Positions 16,443 through 25,043 of a stretch of 64,000 nucleotides of DNA are shown here, piece by piece. This DNA comes from CAIZQW01 sp942493055 (GTDB lineage Bacteria; Verrucomicrobiota; Kiritimatiellia; RFP12; UBA1067): the NCBI GenBank assembly GCA_942493055.1, contig OW818680.1, positions 4,526,001-4,590,000 of the forward strand, read 5' to 3'. Below the pieces are notes generated by a model. That model did not search any database. It worked only from the letters and a program-made list of their open reading frames with translations, and was not told the DNA's origin. The position numbers were made by a program, and so were the translations under genes. The first letter of the stretch is position 1; every line of letters begins with the position of its first letter.

Positions 16443-18380
16443 ATGAAATCTAAAACCGTATTAAAACTGACCGCGCTGGCCGTAGCAATCACCCTGGGCG
16501 TCGCCCCTGTATCAGCGGCCGATAAAAAAGATGCGAAAACCGCAGTGCCTGAAGTGCCCCTGACTGCGCAAGGGGAGAAACTTCTTTCGCGATACACGGA
16601 GATGTTGAAGACCGCGCAGGCGGAAAGCGTCAAGGCGCTTCCCAAGATCGATGAGCAGAAAAATGCAGCCTTCCTCAAGGCGTATCAGGACGAGGCAACT
16701 GCGACTGCTGCAGAATTGAAGGCGATGCGGGAACAAGGCGGCAAGGGCGTCAAGGACAAGGAGGCTGCTGCAAAGGCTTACGCTGCGATCAAGGCGACCC
16801 TCGCGCTCGCCCAGACAAATGCGCTGACACCCGCCAAGGTCATATTGGCTGACCTGTCACCCTTTCTGGCAAGCGACACCCTGGACGCTTACCTGGTGAA
16901 GGGCGTTGTCCTGTCAAAGGCCACGCCGCGCTACCTTGCGGCCTTTGCCCAGGAGGGCAAGGAGTATGAGGCGCTCGTGGAGAAGCTCCTGTCCGATACA
17001 GGGTTGATGAAGCAGATGCTCGAAGCGGACGGTGCGGAAGGCGGCAAGTACGCCGAAGCCATGCTGCTCTACACGGGGATACAGAAGGCCAGTCCGCGAG
17101 CCAAGGAGGGCGTCCTGCAGCGTCTGGCGCTGGGCACAAGCCTTGAGCATGCCATACCGGTCGCGCAGAGCAACCCGCTGGCTAAGACCAATGCGCCCAC
17201 CGTGGTCGACCCCGTGAAGCGCTATCTGCATTTTGAGAAGGCGTATCTGGCTGGCGAGTTGGATCCTGCTTTCAAGGCCCTGACAGCCTGGGATTGCCGC
17301 TTCGTCACGAATGGCGATGAGACAGAAGAGGTGCTGACCTGGGGACGCGATATGCTCCGCAACTATCGGCCCGACCACATTGCCACCTCGGACTATCGCT
17401 GGCGTTATGTGAAGGCTGTGAAGACGGATGTCCAGTACGGTTCAAAGGAGCAGGTGAATGATATCCCCACCCTGCACAACTTCCAGAATATCATTAATAC
17501 CGGCGGCGTCTGCGGACGGCGCGCGTTTTTCGGACGCTTCATCCTGCGCTGCTTTGGTATTCCGACGTTGGCGCGTCCACAGAAGGGCCATGCCACGCTG
17601 GTCCACTGGACGCCCGAGGGCTGGGTGATCAATCTCGGTGCAGGCTGGGGCTGGGGATGGATGAAGTCTGGCCAGCAGGATAATGATTTTCTGGCGATGA
17701 CCCAGGCCCGCAGGGACGAGAAGGCCTACCTGCAGGTGTTGCGCGCCCAGTGGGTTGGCACTCTACTTGGAGAGGCGCCGACGTTGGGCTTTAACGCCGA
17801 GGTTTCCGGTTTCTGGAATGGCGTGGCGCTCTATCGCCAGAAGGCGATTATCGAGGCATCCAAAGCGGTTGCGCTGGCTGCGGTCGGCACGGATATCGGC
17901 GAAGCGAATGTCTCCAAGGAGAAGGATGTCGTGGAAACGGTGACCCTCACCGACGCGGACCGGAAGATCGTCGTAGGACAGGATAAGAGCATCACGATTC
18001 CGGCAGTGGCCTGCACCTTCTCGACCAACAACACAGAGAAGATCATCTTCATGAAGAGTTTCAAGGACGGGCTGCAGATGCACTACAGCCGCAACGGGAA
18101 GGCCGAGCCCTTCGCGTACACCTTCGACGCGCCCGCAGCCGGCACGTATGCGCTCAGCGCGTGCGTGGTGACCGTGAGCCCCAACCAGCACCTGCTTGTC
18201 GCAGCCAACGATGCAAAGGAGCCCGCAGATATCGCGCTGCCCTACACCCTCGGCACGTGGGGGCAGACCGCGCCGGTGGAGGTGGCGCTGGTCAAGGGAA
18301 AGAATGTGCTGAAATTTACGCGAAATGAACCCGCGCGCGGTCTGACGATTAAGCAGTTCACACTGAAGCCGACGAAATAA
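16443..18380 (+). CDS. Secreted transglutaminase-like protein (copy 1)
   Basis: About 645 residues from ATG 16443; signal peptide MKSKTVLKLTALAVAITLGV to PVSAA. The N-terminal third is helical and Ala/Lys/Glu-rich. The central part (about 345-420) has a papain/transglutaminase-like core: NTGGVCGRRAFFGRFILRCF places a Cys at the head of a helix, GHATLVHWTPEGW gives the His, and VINLGAGWGWG follows. The C-terminal part is a beta-rich, carbohydrate-binding-like domain (AGTYALSACVVTVSP). Its paralog at 21417 keeps all of these blocks. Proteins of this kind are frequent but uncharacterised in Lentisphaerae-like genomes; cross-linking, protease or peptide-glycan activity are all possible. Confidence 0.7.
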   Translation: MKSKTVLKLTALAVAITLGVAPVSAADKKDAKTAVPEVPLTAQGEKLLSRYTEMLKTAQAESVKALPKIDEQKNAAFLKAYQDEATATAAELKAMREQGGKGVKDKEAAAKAYAAIKATLALAQTNALTPAKVILADLSPFLASDTLDAYLVKGVVLSKATPRYLAAFAQEGKEYEALVEKLLSDTGLMKQMLEADGAEGGKYAEAMLLYTGIQKASPRAKEGVLQRLALGTSLEHAIPVAQSNPLAKTNAPTVVDPVKRYLHFEKAYLAGELDPAFKALTAWDCRFVTNGDETEEVLTWGRDMLRNYRPDHIATSDYRWRYVKAVKTDVQYGSKEQVNDIPTLHNFQNIINTGGVCGRRAFFGRFILRCFGIPTLARPQKGHATLVHWTPEGWVINLGAGWGWGWMKSGQQDNDFLAMTQARRDEKAYLQVLRAQWVGTLLGEAPTLGFNAEVSGFWNGVALYRQKAIIEASKAVALAAVGTDIGEANVSKEKDVVETVTLTDADRKIVVGQDKSITIPAVACTFSTNNTEKIIFMKSFKDGLQMHYSRNGKAEPFAYTFDAPAAGTYALSACVVTVSPNQHLLVAANDAKEPADIALPYTLGTWGQTAPVEVALVKGKNVLKFTRNEPARGLTIKQFTLKPTK

Positions 18381-18392
18381 CCGGAAATACAA

Positions 18393-18430
18393 GGAATACT
18401 GCAATGATGGAATACTGGAATCATGGAAGG
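18393..18430 (+). repeat. Element E2: solo left arm that supplies a start codon
   Basis: GGAATAC, AATGATGG, AATACTGG, AATCATGG units identical in style to the left arms of E1 and E3. No core or right arm follows. The ATGATG inside it is the only in-frame start for the downstream esterase, whose first eight residues (MMEYWNHG) are therefore repeat-encoded. Confidence 0.65.
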
Positions 18431-21391
18431 CTTGCTACAGCGGTCATCTCCGCGCTCTTGCTGGCGCCGTTGTGCCTGAGGGCGCAGGATGAGAACGATG
18501 ATCCGGCTGTTGACGAAAAGCCCGCTGCTGTTCAAGCCGCACTTTCTATCGAGTTAGGCGCGCCGTTTCGCGACCATGCGATCTTGCAGCGCGGGATGCC
18601 CGTCCCTGTCTGGGGCTGGAGCAAGCCCGGCACGAAGATCACGGTGGAGTTTGCTGGACAGCGTGAGACCGCCGAGGCCGGCAAGGACGGCAAGTGGATG
18701 CTCGCGCTCAAGCCCCTTAAGGCCAGCGCCGAGCCGGCGGATATGCTGATCAGCGACAGCGAGGGCAAGAAGGTCATCCTCAAGAACATACTTGTCGGCG
18801 AAGTCTGGATGGCCTCAGGTCAGTCCAACATGCAATGGATGGCCGGCAAGAGCGATGTCGCCAAAATCATTGCCGGGCTCCCGACAAACGGCAAGCAGCC
18901 GCTCATCCGTGAGTTTCAGGTCACCAGCGTTTATTCGTCGCTGCATCCGATCGAGAAAGCGCTCGGTTCGTGGAAGCAGGGCGAGTTTGCAACACATAGC
19001 GCTGTGGCCTTCGCCTTTGCCCACAAGCTCTACGAGGAGTTGCAGATCCCTATAGGCATCCTGAACTGCTCCTTCAGCCAGACCAGCATTGAAGCGTGGA
19101 CGCCGCGCTGCGGGTTCGCAGATGGCAAGGATGACTACACCAAGAGTGTCTATCAGAAGATTCTGGAGAGCGACCCCACGACACCCGAGCACAAGACCGC
19201 GTGGAGCGCATACTATCAGGCACAGGAGGAGTCCCTAAAGGCCAATGCTGAACGGGTCAAGAAGGGGCAGGGGGCGCTGCCCGTCAAAATCGCGACGCCC
19301 GGCAATGTGAACGACAACCGCGACCCCTCCTGGATGTTCAACGGCCGCCTTAACCCGGTGATCCCGTACGCGCTCCGCGGCTGCATCTGGAATCAAGGCT
19401 ATGCCAACATCAATGGCGGCCTCACCTACTACGACAATCTGCACAGCTTGATCCGCGGCTGGCGGGCCTGCTGGAACCGTCCGGACCTGCCTGTCTACTT
19501 CCATCAGTTCTACTGCCCGAATGGCGTTTCAGACGCGTTCAATATCGAGGCGATGTCCGAGATGCGTCTCGGCGCCTGGCTGGCCCGCGACATTCCAAAC
19601 ACAGGCATGGCCAGTCAGATCGATGTCACTGGCGCCATCCACTATTACAACAAAGCGGTCCCGGGTCAACGCCTCGCGCTGCATGCTTTGAAGAACCAGT
19701 ACGGCAAAGCGGTTGTTGCCGATGGCCCGATGTTCAAGTCCTACACCGTGCAGGGCAATCAGGTGGTGGTGGAGTTTGACTTTGCCCAGGACGGACTGGT
19801 GGTCGCTGAAACGGGCGCCAACGCGCTGGGGAAGGACAAGGGCACGACAGGTTTCTCGAACCCGAAGATCATGGAGAACAGCGAGGAGAAGGTGACGCTC
19901 TTCTATCTTGCGGATGAAAACCGAGTCTGGTATCGGGCCTCCATGAAGATTGACAACGACAAGGTGATCGTCACCTCGCCGAAGGTGAAGTCCCCACGCG
20001 GCGTTGCCTACGCCACCGGCGGTGTCGGGTTTGTGCCGAACCTCTACAATCGTGCCCTCTTGCCGATGACACCGTTCATTTACTATGAACACAAACTGGT
20101 GACGAGTAAAACGTGGCCGGATGCGCTTGTCAAGGTTGATGGTGTGACACCCGACCTCTCAAAGGCGGGGTTGCTCGAGGAATACCGTAAGATGCCGCTG
20201 CTCAGCTCTCAGTTTGTCCGAAATGCAGTTCTTCAAGCCGATATGCCTGTGACGATCTGGGGCTCCGCGCTGCATGATTGGGGTTACGAAGCCAAGGGCA
20301 CGGCCATGATCCAGTTCAGCTTCGCGGGGGTTGAAAAGACGATCCCTGTCACGCCGGGTATGCGCGAGTGGCAGGTCACGCTGCCGCCGATGAAGGCCAG
20401 CGCTGAACCCAAGACGCTGAAGGTCGCCTTTTCCATCAATGGCGAGCTGGCGCACGAACGCGTCTGCACGAATGTCGTGATCGGCGATGTCTGGTATGTG
20501 GCGGCGCCGGCCATGGCGCCGCTGGCGGACGTACCGGCAACGGGCAGCGGCGTGGTGCGGGTGATGAAGCGGCAGTCCAAGCGCTCGACTCATCGCATGC
20601 CCTCCCGCTACAGTGTCTCGGTCTCCATGACGCCCGACAACAAGTTTGCCTCCCGCTGGGAGGATGCGCAGGGCGGCCTGGCAGCGATGCTGGGCAGACG
20701 CCTTGCGGAAAAGAGCGGCAGGCCCGTGGGGATCATCTTCATGCAGGGTGCCACGGGCAAGGATGACGTGGATCAGGAGTTGAAGAGCTGGATCAGTGCA
20801 GATGCGCTCAACCAGGCCCCCGGCCTCCTGGAAGACTACAAGAGCGTCATCGCGATGTACCCGGGGAATCCCTACTACGATGCCAATGTAAGGCGCTACG
20901 TGGCAGACTGGAAAAAATACTGGGGCGAGTATATCCCTGAGATGATTGCAACCAAGAAGGTTCCGGATGGAAAAGCCTGGGGGACCTATCCGAGCCTGGC
21001 CAACAACGCCACGCCTTCCGAGGCATCCCAGGGTTACAATGTCATGGTCTGTTCCTTTACGCCGGCGTGTTTAAAGGGTATACTTTTTATCAGCAGTCCG
21101 AAGATGATGGAAGCTGATCAGGGCGCGAACTACGGAAGCGAGTTGTCGGTACTGGCCAATGACTGGAAGAAAAAATTCGGCAGTCCGGAGGCGCACTTCT
21201 TCTACACGATCCCGAGCAAGGCGCTTGCGCCGAAGGTGACGAAGCCAGAGCAGATCACGGGCAAGAGCGCTGGATATGAGATGGGTCACGCCTGGACGAC
21301 GACCAAACGCGGCGACAAGGCGGGCGAGGCAGTTGTGAACAAGCAATGCCTGGAGCTGGTCGATTTCATCATCAATGAGGCGTATAAGTAA
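18404..21391 (+). CDS. Secreted sialate O-acetylesterase-like SGNH hydrolase, tandem with degenerate second half
   Basis: 995 residues. The only in-frame start lies in repeat E2; residues 9-27 (RLATAVISALLLAPLCLRA) act as the signal peptide. The first half begins with an Ig-like sandwich (PFRDHAILQRGMPVPVWGWS), then VWMASGQSNMQWM with the SGNH nucleophile, and GCIWNQGYAN near the block III/V region. The second half (from about residue 600) repeats the design: NAVLQADMPVTIWGS, then VWYVAAPAMAPL where GQSNM is expected, so its catalytic Ser is gone, although GRPVGIIFMQGATG is kept. This looks like a fused duplication with one active and one inactive domain. Removal of O-acetyl groups from acidic or pectic sugars is the family role. 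It sits between two transglutaminase-like paralogs. Confidence 0.8.
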   Translation: MMEYWNHGRLATAVISALLLAPLCLRAQDENDDPAVDEKPAAVQAALSIELGAPFRDHAILQRGMPVPVWGWSKPGTKITVEFAGQRETAEAGKDGKWMLALKPLKASAEPADMLISDSEGKKVILKNILVGEVWMASGQSNMQWMAGKSDVAKIIAGLPTNGKQPLIREFQVTSVYSSLHPIEKALGSWKQGEFATHSAVAFAFAHKLYEELQIPIGILNCSFSQTSIEAWTPRCGFADGKDDYTKSVYQKILESDPTTPEHKTAWSAYYQAQEESLKANAERVKKGQGALPVKIATPGNVNDNRDPSWMFNGRLNPVIPYALRGCIWNQGYANINGGLTYYDNLHSLIRGWRACWNRPDLPVYFHQFYCPNGVSDAFNIEAMSEMRLGAWLARDIPNTGMASQIDVTGAIHYYNKAVPGQRLALHALKNQYGKAVVADGPMFKSYTVQGNQVVVEFDFAQDGLVVAETGANALGKDKGTTGFSNPKIMENSEEKVTLFYLADENRVWYRASMKIDNDKVIVTSPKVKSPRGVAYATGGVGFVPNLYNRALLPMTPFIYYEHKLVTSKTWPDALVKVDGVTPDLSKAGLLEEYRKMPLLSSQFVRNAVLQADMPVTIWGSALHDWGYEAKGTAMIQFSFAGVEKTIPVTPGMREWQVTLPPMKASAEPKTLKVAFSINGELAHERVCTNVVIGDVWYVAAPAMAPLADVPATGSGVVRVMKRQSKRSTHRMPSRYSVSVSMTPDNKFASRWEDAQGGLAAMLGRRLAEKSGRPVGIIFMQGATGKDDVDQELKSWISADALNQAPGLLEDYKSVIAMYPGNPYYDANVRRYVADWKKYWGEYIPEMIATKKVPDGKAWGTYPSLANNATPSEASQGYNVMVCSFTPACLKGILFISSPKMMEADQGANYGSELSVLANDWKKKFGSPEAHFFYTIPSKALAPKVTKPEQITGKSAGYEMGHAWTTTKRGDKAGEAVVNKQCLELVDFIINEAYK

Positions 21392-21416
21392 TTTAGACAT
21401 GAAAGGATGAGTTAGA

Positions 21417-23513
21417 ATGACGAAAAGAACACAGCATCTGGCCTGCGGCATCTCGCTCGGGTTTTGTATCGCACTGGGAGTCGGCAGCAGCATGGCCGCC
21501 TCGAAACCCGCGCCAGTGGAGACCCTGACACCGGAGGGTGAAAAACTCCTGGCCCGCTACACCGAACAGGTGACGGCTTTAAAGGCGGAGATCACGAAAG
21601 CGGTGCCCGCCGTGGGAGAGCAAAAGAAGGCAGCTTTCCAAGCGGCCCGCGACGCAGTCGCAAAGGCGACCAAGGAGGCCGCGACAACGCAGGCGAACCT
21701 GAACAAGGTGAACAGCGGAAAAGGTCTTGTGGAGCACGCGAAGGGCAAGTGGATCGGCGGCGCTGAGAAGGGCATCGCACAGGCTGAGGCGGCGTTGAAG
21801 AAGGCGACCACCGAAGCTGAACGCGAAGCTGCGAAGAAGGATCTGGCCAAGTGGCAGGCGAACAAGGAGGACGGGCTCAAGGCGCTCAAGGAGCGTCAGG
21901 CGGCCTGGGACAAGGCCAAGGAGGAGGAGCCGAAGCTGACCCAGCTGAACAAGACAGCCCAGGACGCGCTGACGCAGGCGCGCAACGCCGAACTGGCTGC
22001 GGTGAAGGCGCTTCTCGCCGATGTGACGCCCTTCCTGTCGAGTGAGAAGCTCGATGCGAAGCTCCTCCCGTGCATCGTGCTGACCGAAGCGACGCCCAAC
22101 GGGCTCGCAGCCTTCGCCCAGAAGGGCAAGGAAGAGGAAACCTTGGTTGAGAAACTGCTGGCCGACACGGCGGTGATGAAGGCGATGCTCGAAGCCGGTG
22201 GCGCGAAGGCTGGCAAGTATGGTCAGGCGATGCAGATCTATGCCGACATCCAGAAGGCGAGTCCGCGCGCCAAGGCAGGCCATTTCCAACGGCTGGCGCT
22301 GGCCACGAGTCTGGAGCATGCTGTGCCGCTTGGACAGCGCAATGCCGCGGCCAAGACCCATGCACCGGCCTTCGTAGACCCTGTGAAGCGCCACCTGCAT
22401 TATGAGAAGGCTTGCCTTGATGGCGAATTGGATCAGGCCTTCAGCAACCTGACGGTGTGGGAGTATCGGATGGTCGTCGATAGCGATGCGCCGGATCATG
22501 TCTTGACCTGGGGACGGGAGATGCTGCGGAATTATCGGCCGGACCATATTTTGAATCCTGACTATGGCTGGCGCTACTCGGGCTTGGTCCGGTCGGATGT
22601 CGCCTACAAGCACTCGCAGGACTACACGGACACCGATACGCTGGAGTTTTTCCAGAACGTGCTCAAGAATGGCGGCATCTGCGGACGGCGCGCCTTTATC
22701 GGCGGTTTCATCCTTCGCGCTTTCGGCATCCCGATCGTCCGCCGTCCGCAGCCCGCCCATGCCGCGCTGGCGCACTGGTCGCCCTCGGGCTGGGTCGTCA
22801 ACCTGGGAGGAGGCTGGGGGGTCGGCACCGTAGATGGACGCCCGGATATGGATTTCTTGCAGGAGACACAGGTGCGCAAGTTTGCCCAGGAGCAGCTCAA
22901 GGCCTTACGTGCGAAATGGCTTGGCACCGTGCTGGGCGAGCAGAAGTACAACAGCCAGAAGGCGGGTCAGGGCGGCACGTGGAACACCCTGGCGTATTTT
23001 CAGGAGAAGGTGATTATTGCCGAGTCGAAGCCTGTGGCCCTGGCCGCGCTGGGGACGGAGCTGGGCGAGGCCAATGAATCCGCGGAGAGCCGGGCCAAGG
23101 CTGTTGCGCAGGCGATTGTCACGGACGCCGACAAAAAGATCGTCACGGGTCCGAATGGCGTGATGACGATCCCGGCTGCTGCCTGCACGGGCGCGCAACT
23201 CATGAAGAGCTTCCTGGGCGGACAGCAGATGATCTGCGCCGGCAACGCGACCTTTTCGTGCGCGGTTGATCTGCCGAAGGCGGGCACGTATGCGGTTGCA
23301 GTCCGCGTGGTGACTGTGCATGGCGAGGCGGAGCTGACGCTCACGCCCAATGCGCAGCAAGCCGTCACGCTGCCTGTCCCGTTCACGCTTGGCGCCTGGC
23401 AGGCAACTAAGCCGGTGGATGTCAAACTCGTGCAGGGCAAGAACACGCTGAGCTTCTCGAAGCCGACGCGGAGTATCGCCATCAAGGAGATCACCCTCAC
23501 CCCGGTGAAATAA
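21417..23513 (+). CDS. Secreted transglutaminase-like protein (copy 2, with long coiled coil)
   Basis: 698 residues from ATG 21417, with AAAGGATGAG upstream and a signal peptide ending GSSMAAS. It is a clear paralog of the protein at 16443: NGGICGRRAFIGGFILRAF (Cys), AHAALAHWSPSGW (His), VVNLGGGWGVG, and the same C-terminal GTYAVAVRVVTV domain. It differs by an inserted, highly charged coiled-coil of about 100 residues (roughly 50-170) rich in AEAALKKATTEAEREAAKK-like heptads, which also produces a long spurious antisense frame. Together with copy 1 it brackets the double SGNH esterase, and all three appear to be one transcription unit (gaps of 23-25 bases). Confidence 0.72.
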   Translation: MTKRTQHLACGISLGFCIALGVGSSMAASKPAPVETLTPEGEKLLARYTEQVTALKAEITKAVPAVGEQKKAAFQAARDAVAKATKEAATTQANLNKVNSGKGLVEHAKGKWIGGAEKGIAQAEAALKKATTEAEREAAKKDLAKWQANKEDGLKALKERQAAWDKAKEEEPKLTQLNKTAQDALTQARNAELAAVKALLADVTPFLSSEKLDAKLLPCIVLTEATPNGLAAFAQKGKEEETLVEKLLADTAVMKAMLEAGGAKAGKYGQAMQIYADIQKASPRAKAGHFQRLALATSLEHAVPLGQRNAAAKTHAPAFVDPVKRHLHYEKACLDGELDQAFSNLTVWEYRMVVDSDAPDHVLTWGREMLRNYRPDHILNPDYGWRYSGLVRSDVAYKHSQDYTDTDTLEFFQNVLKNGGICGRRAFIGGFILRAFGIPIVRRPQPAHAALAHWSPSGWVVNLGGGWGVGTVDGRPDMDFLQETQVRKFAQEQLKALRAKWLGTVLGEQKYNSQKAGQGGTWNTLAYFQEKVIIAESKPVALAALGTELGEANESAESRAKAVAQAIVTDADKKIVTGPNGVMTIPAAACTGAQLMKSFLGGQQMICAGNATFSCAVDLPKAGTYAVAVRVVTVHGEAELTLTPNAQQAVTLPVPFTLGAWQATKPVDVKLVQGKNTLSFSKPTRSIAIKEITLTPVK

Positions 23514-23563
23514 ACAAGTCCGCTGCCAGCCATGCGGGAACAAATGAGATAGTAACTGGAAAA

Positions 23564-23774
23564 GGAATAATGGAATGTTGGAATCTTGGAATACTGGAAG
23601 CAGACACCCCTCGGGAGAGACGGCGGATCGCCGTCCAGGCGGTCGATCCGACCGCCCTCCCCAAACGGGAGCGGCGCAGGCCTCTGCGCCAGTCGCACAG
23701 CGTGCGACCCTCCCAGAGCCGGTATCCCGTCTTCCCCCATCATTCCATCGTTCCACTATTCCAACATTCCAGTG
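23564..23774 (+). repeat. Mosaic nested-palindrome element E3
   Basis: Left arm of GGAAT-type units (23564-23600), core 1 at 23613-23660 nearly identical to that of E1, a second core from 23667 to about 23715, and a right arm of ATTCCA-type units ending CATTCCAGTG (23738-23774). Bases 23667-23691 match the reverse complement of 32373-32397 in E4 perfectly over 25 bases. This fills most of the 326-base gap 23514-23839; nothing else is seen there except the ribosome site AAGGAGAG at 23827-23834. Confidence 0.75.
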
Positions 23775-23839
23775 AAGTTATAGACACGATGCCTGTTTGT
23801 GCAGCAAATGAATTAAAACCAAAAAGAAGGAGAGACAAC

Positions 23840-24907
23840 ATGAAGAACATCATCAGTAGTATCGCAGTGATCGGAATGGCGGCGCTCGTGAGCGCGGCGC
23901 CAGAGGAAAAGCAGCCCGCGTCTGCGGGCAAGGAAGCGGACATGACAAAGCCTGTCAAGGTCTTCGTCCTGATGGGGCAGTCCAACATGGTCGGCATGGG
24001 AAATGTCACGGGCACCAAGGGCGAGACCCTGGAAACCGCCGTCAAGACCGAGAAGCTCTACCCGTATCTCGTCGATGCCGCCGGCAACTGGGCTGAACGG
24101 AGTGATGTCCGGAACGTCCAGGTCATGGTCGGCAAGGGCGGCGGCATGAACGTCCTGCACAATGAGCCGCTGAAGGTCGGCAAGGGAAAGATCGGCGTGG
24201 AGTACGGGTTCGGCCATTTGATTGGGGATTTCATCAACGAACCGGTCATGATTCTCAAGAGCTGCATCGGCAACCGCGCCCTGGGCTGGGACCTCCTGCC
24301 TCCGGGAAGCAAGAGTTTCGAGTTCACGAGCAAAGACAAGACAGGCAAGGAGACCACACATGTTTATGCCGGCTACAAAGAGACGCCCGATCGCTGGGAA
24401 AAGGGCACAAAGGCAGAGCCGACAAAATACGGTTGGTACGCCGGCAAGCAGTATGACGACGACGTGGCCAATGCGAAGACGGTGCTCTCCGAACTTGACA
24501 AATATTATCCGGGCGCCAAGGGCTATGAAGTGGCCGGCTTCCTCTGGTGGCAGGGCGAGCGGGATTGCGGAAGCGAAGCGCTCTCCAAGCGGTACGAGGA
24601 GAATCTCGTCAATGTGATCAAGGCGCTGCGCAAGGATTTCAACGCTCCGAACGCGAAGTTCGTCATCGCCACGCTGGGAGAAGCCACGAAGGGCGGCGGC
24701 GGCAACACCGAGATCGTCATGGATGCCATGATGGCCGTGGACGGCAAGAGCGGCAAGTATCCCGAGTTCAAGGGCAACGTCGCCACCGTCTATACCCATG
24801 ACATGGCTCGCGGCGGAAGCGGCAATGGCCACTACAACGGGAATGCCAAGGTCTACATGGACGTCGGCGAAGCCATGGGCAAGGCCATGATCGAGCTGAT
24901 GAAGTAA
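23840..24907 (+). CDS. Secreted SGNH esterase (sialate O-acetylesterase family)
   Basis: About 355 residues. ATG 23840 follows AAGGAGAG and opens the signal peptide MKNIISSIAVIGMAALVSAA. The frame stays open 270 bases further upstream, but that DNA is repeat E3 and is not coding. VKVFVLMGQSNMVGMG carries the nucleophile Ser, KSCIGNRALGWD the oxyanion Gly/Asn region, GFLWWQGERDCG the block with Gln, and NGHYNGNAKVYMDVGEAMG the catalytic His near the C-terminus. The next gene is a larger paralog. Removal of acetyl groups from glycans is inferred. Confidence 0.87.
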   Translation: MKNIISSIAVIGMAALVSAAPEEKQPASAGKEADMTKPVKVFVLMGQSNMVGMGNVTGTKGETLETAVKTEKLYPYLVDAAGNWAERSDVRNVQVMVGKGGGMNVLHNEPLKVGKGKIGVEYGFGHLIGDFINEPVMILKSCIGNRALGWDLLPPGSKSFEFTSKDKTGKETTHVYAGYKETPDRWEKGTKAEPTKYGWYAGKQYDDDVANAKTVLSELDKYYPGAKGYEVAGFLWWQGERDCGSEALSKRYEENLVNVIKALRKDFNAPNAKFVIATLGEATKGGGGNTEIVMDAMMAVDGKSGKYPEFKGNVATVYTHDMARGGSGNGHYNGNAKVYMDVGEAMGKAMIELMK

Positions 24908-24916
24908 GCCAGGAGA

Positions 24917-25027
24917 AGTTCTAAAGTTCGCGAGTTCTAAAGTTCGAAAATGAAACTTGAAACTCGAAACGTTGAGCGTTGAGCGTTTTAACTTTTAACG
25001 CTGAACGCTCAACTCTTAACGCTCAAA
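24917..25027 (+). repeat. Cluster of three short tandem repeat families
   Basis: AGTTCTAAAGTTCG twice (24917-24947), then GAAACTTGAAACTCGAAAC (24951-24970), then TTGAGCG units facing AACGCTCAA units as a loose palindrome (24972-25027). The first two families reappear inside the kinase genes at 42386-42421 and 47133-47170. Confidence 0.7.
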
Positions 25028-25043
25028 GTTACAGGTAAACACC

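Noticed and set aside
23570..23839. In-frame upstream extension of the SGNH esterase gene
   Set aside because: The DNA is mosaic repeat E3; a good ribosome site and signal peptide support ATG 23840.
24917..25027. CRISPR-like array
   Set aside because: Units are 7-14 bases, without regular 30-40 base spacers and no cas genes are nearby; these are short tandem repeats.
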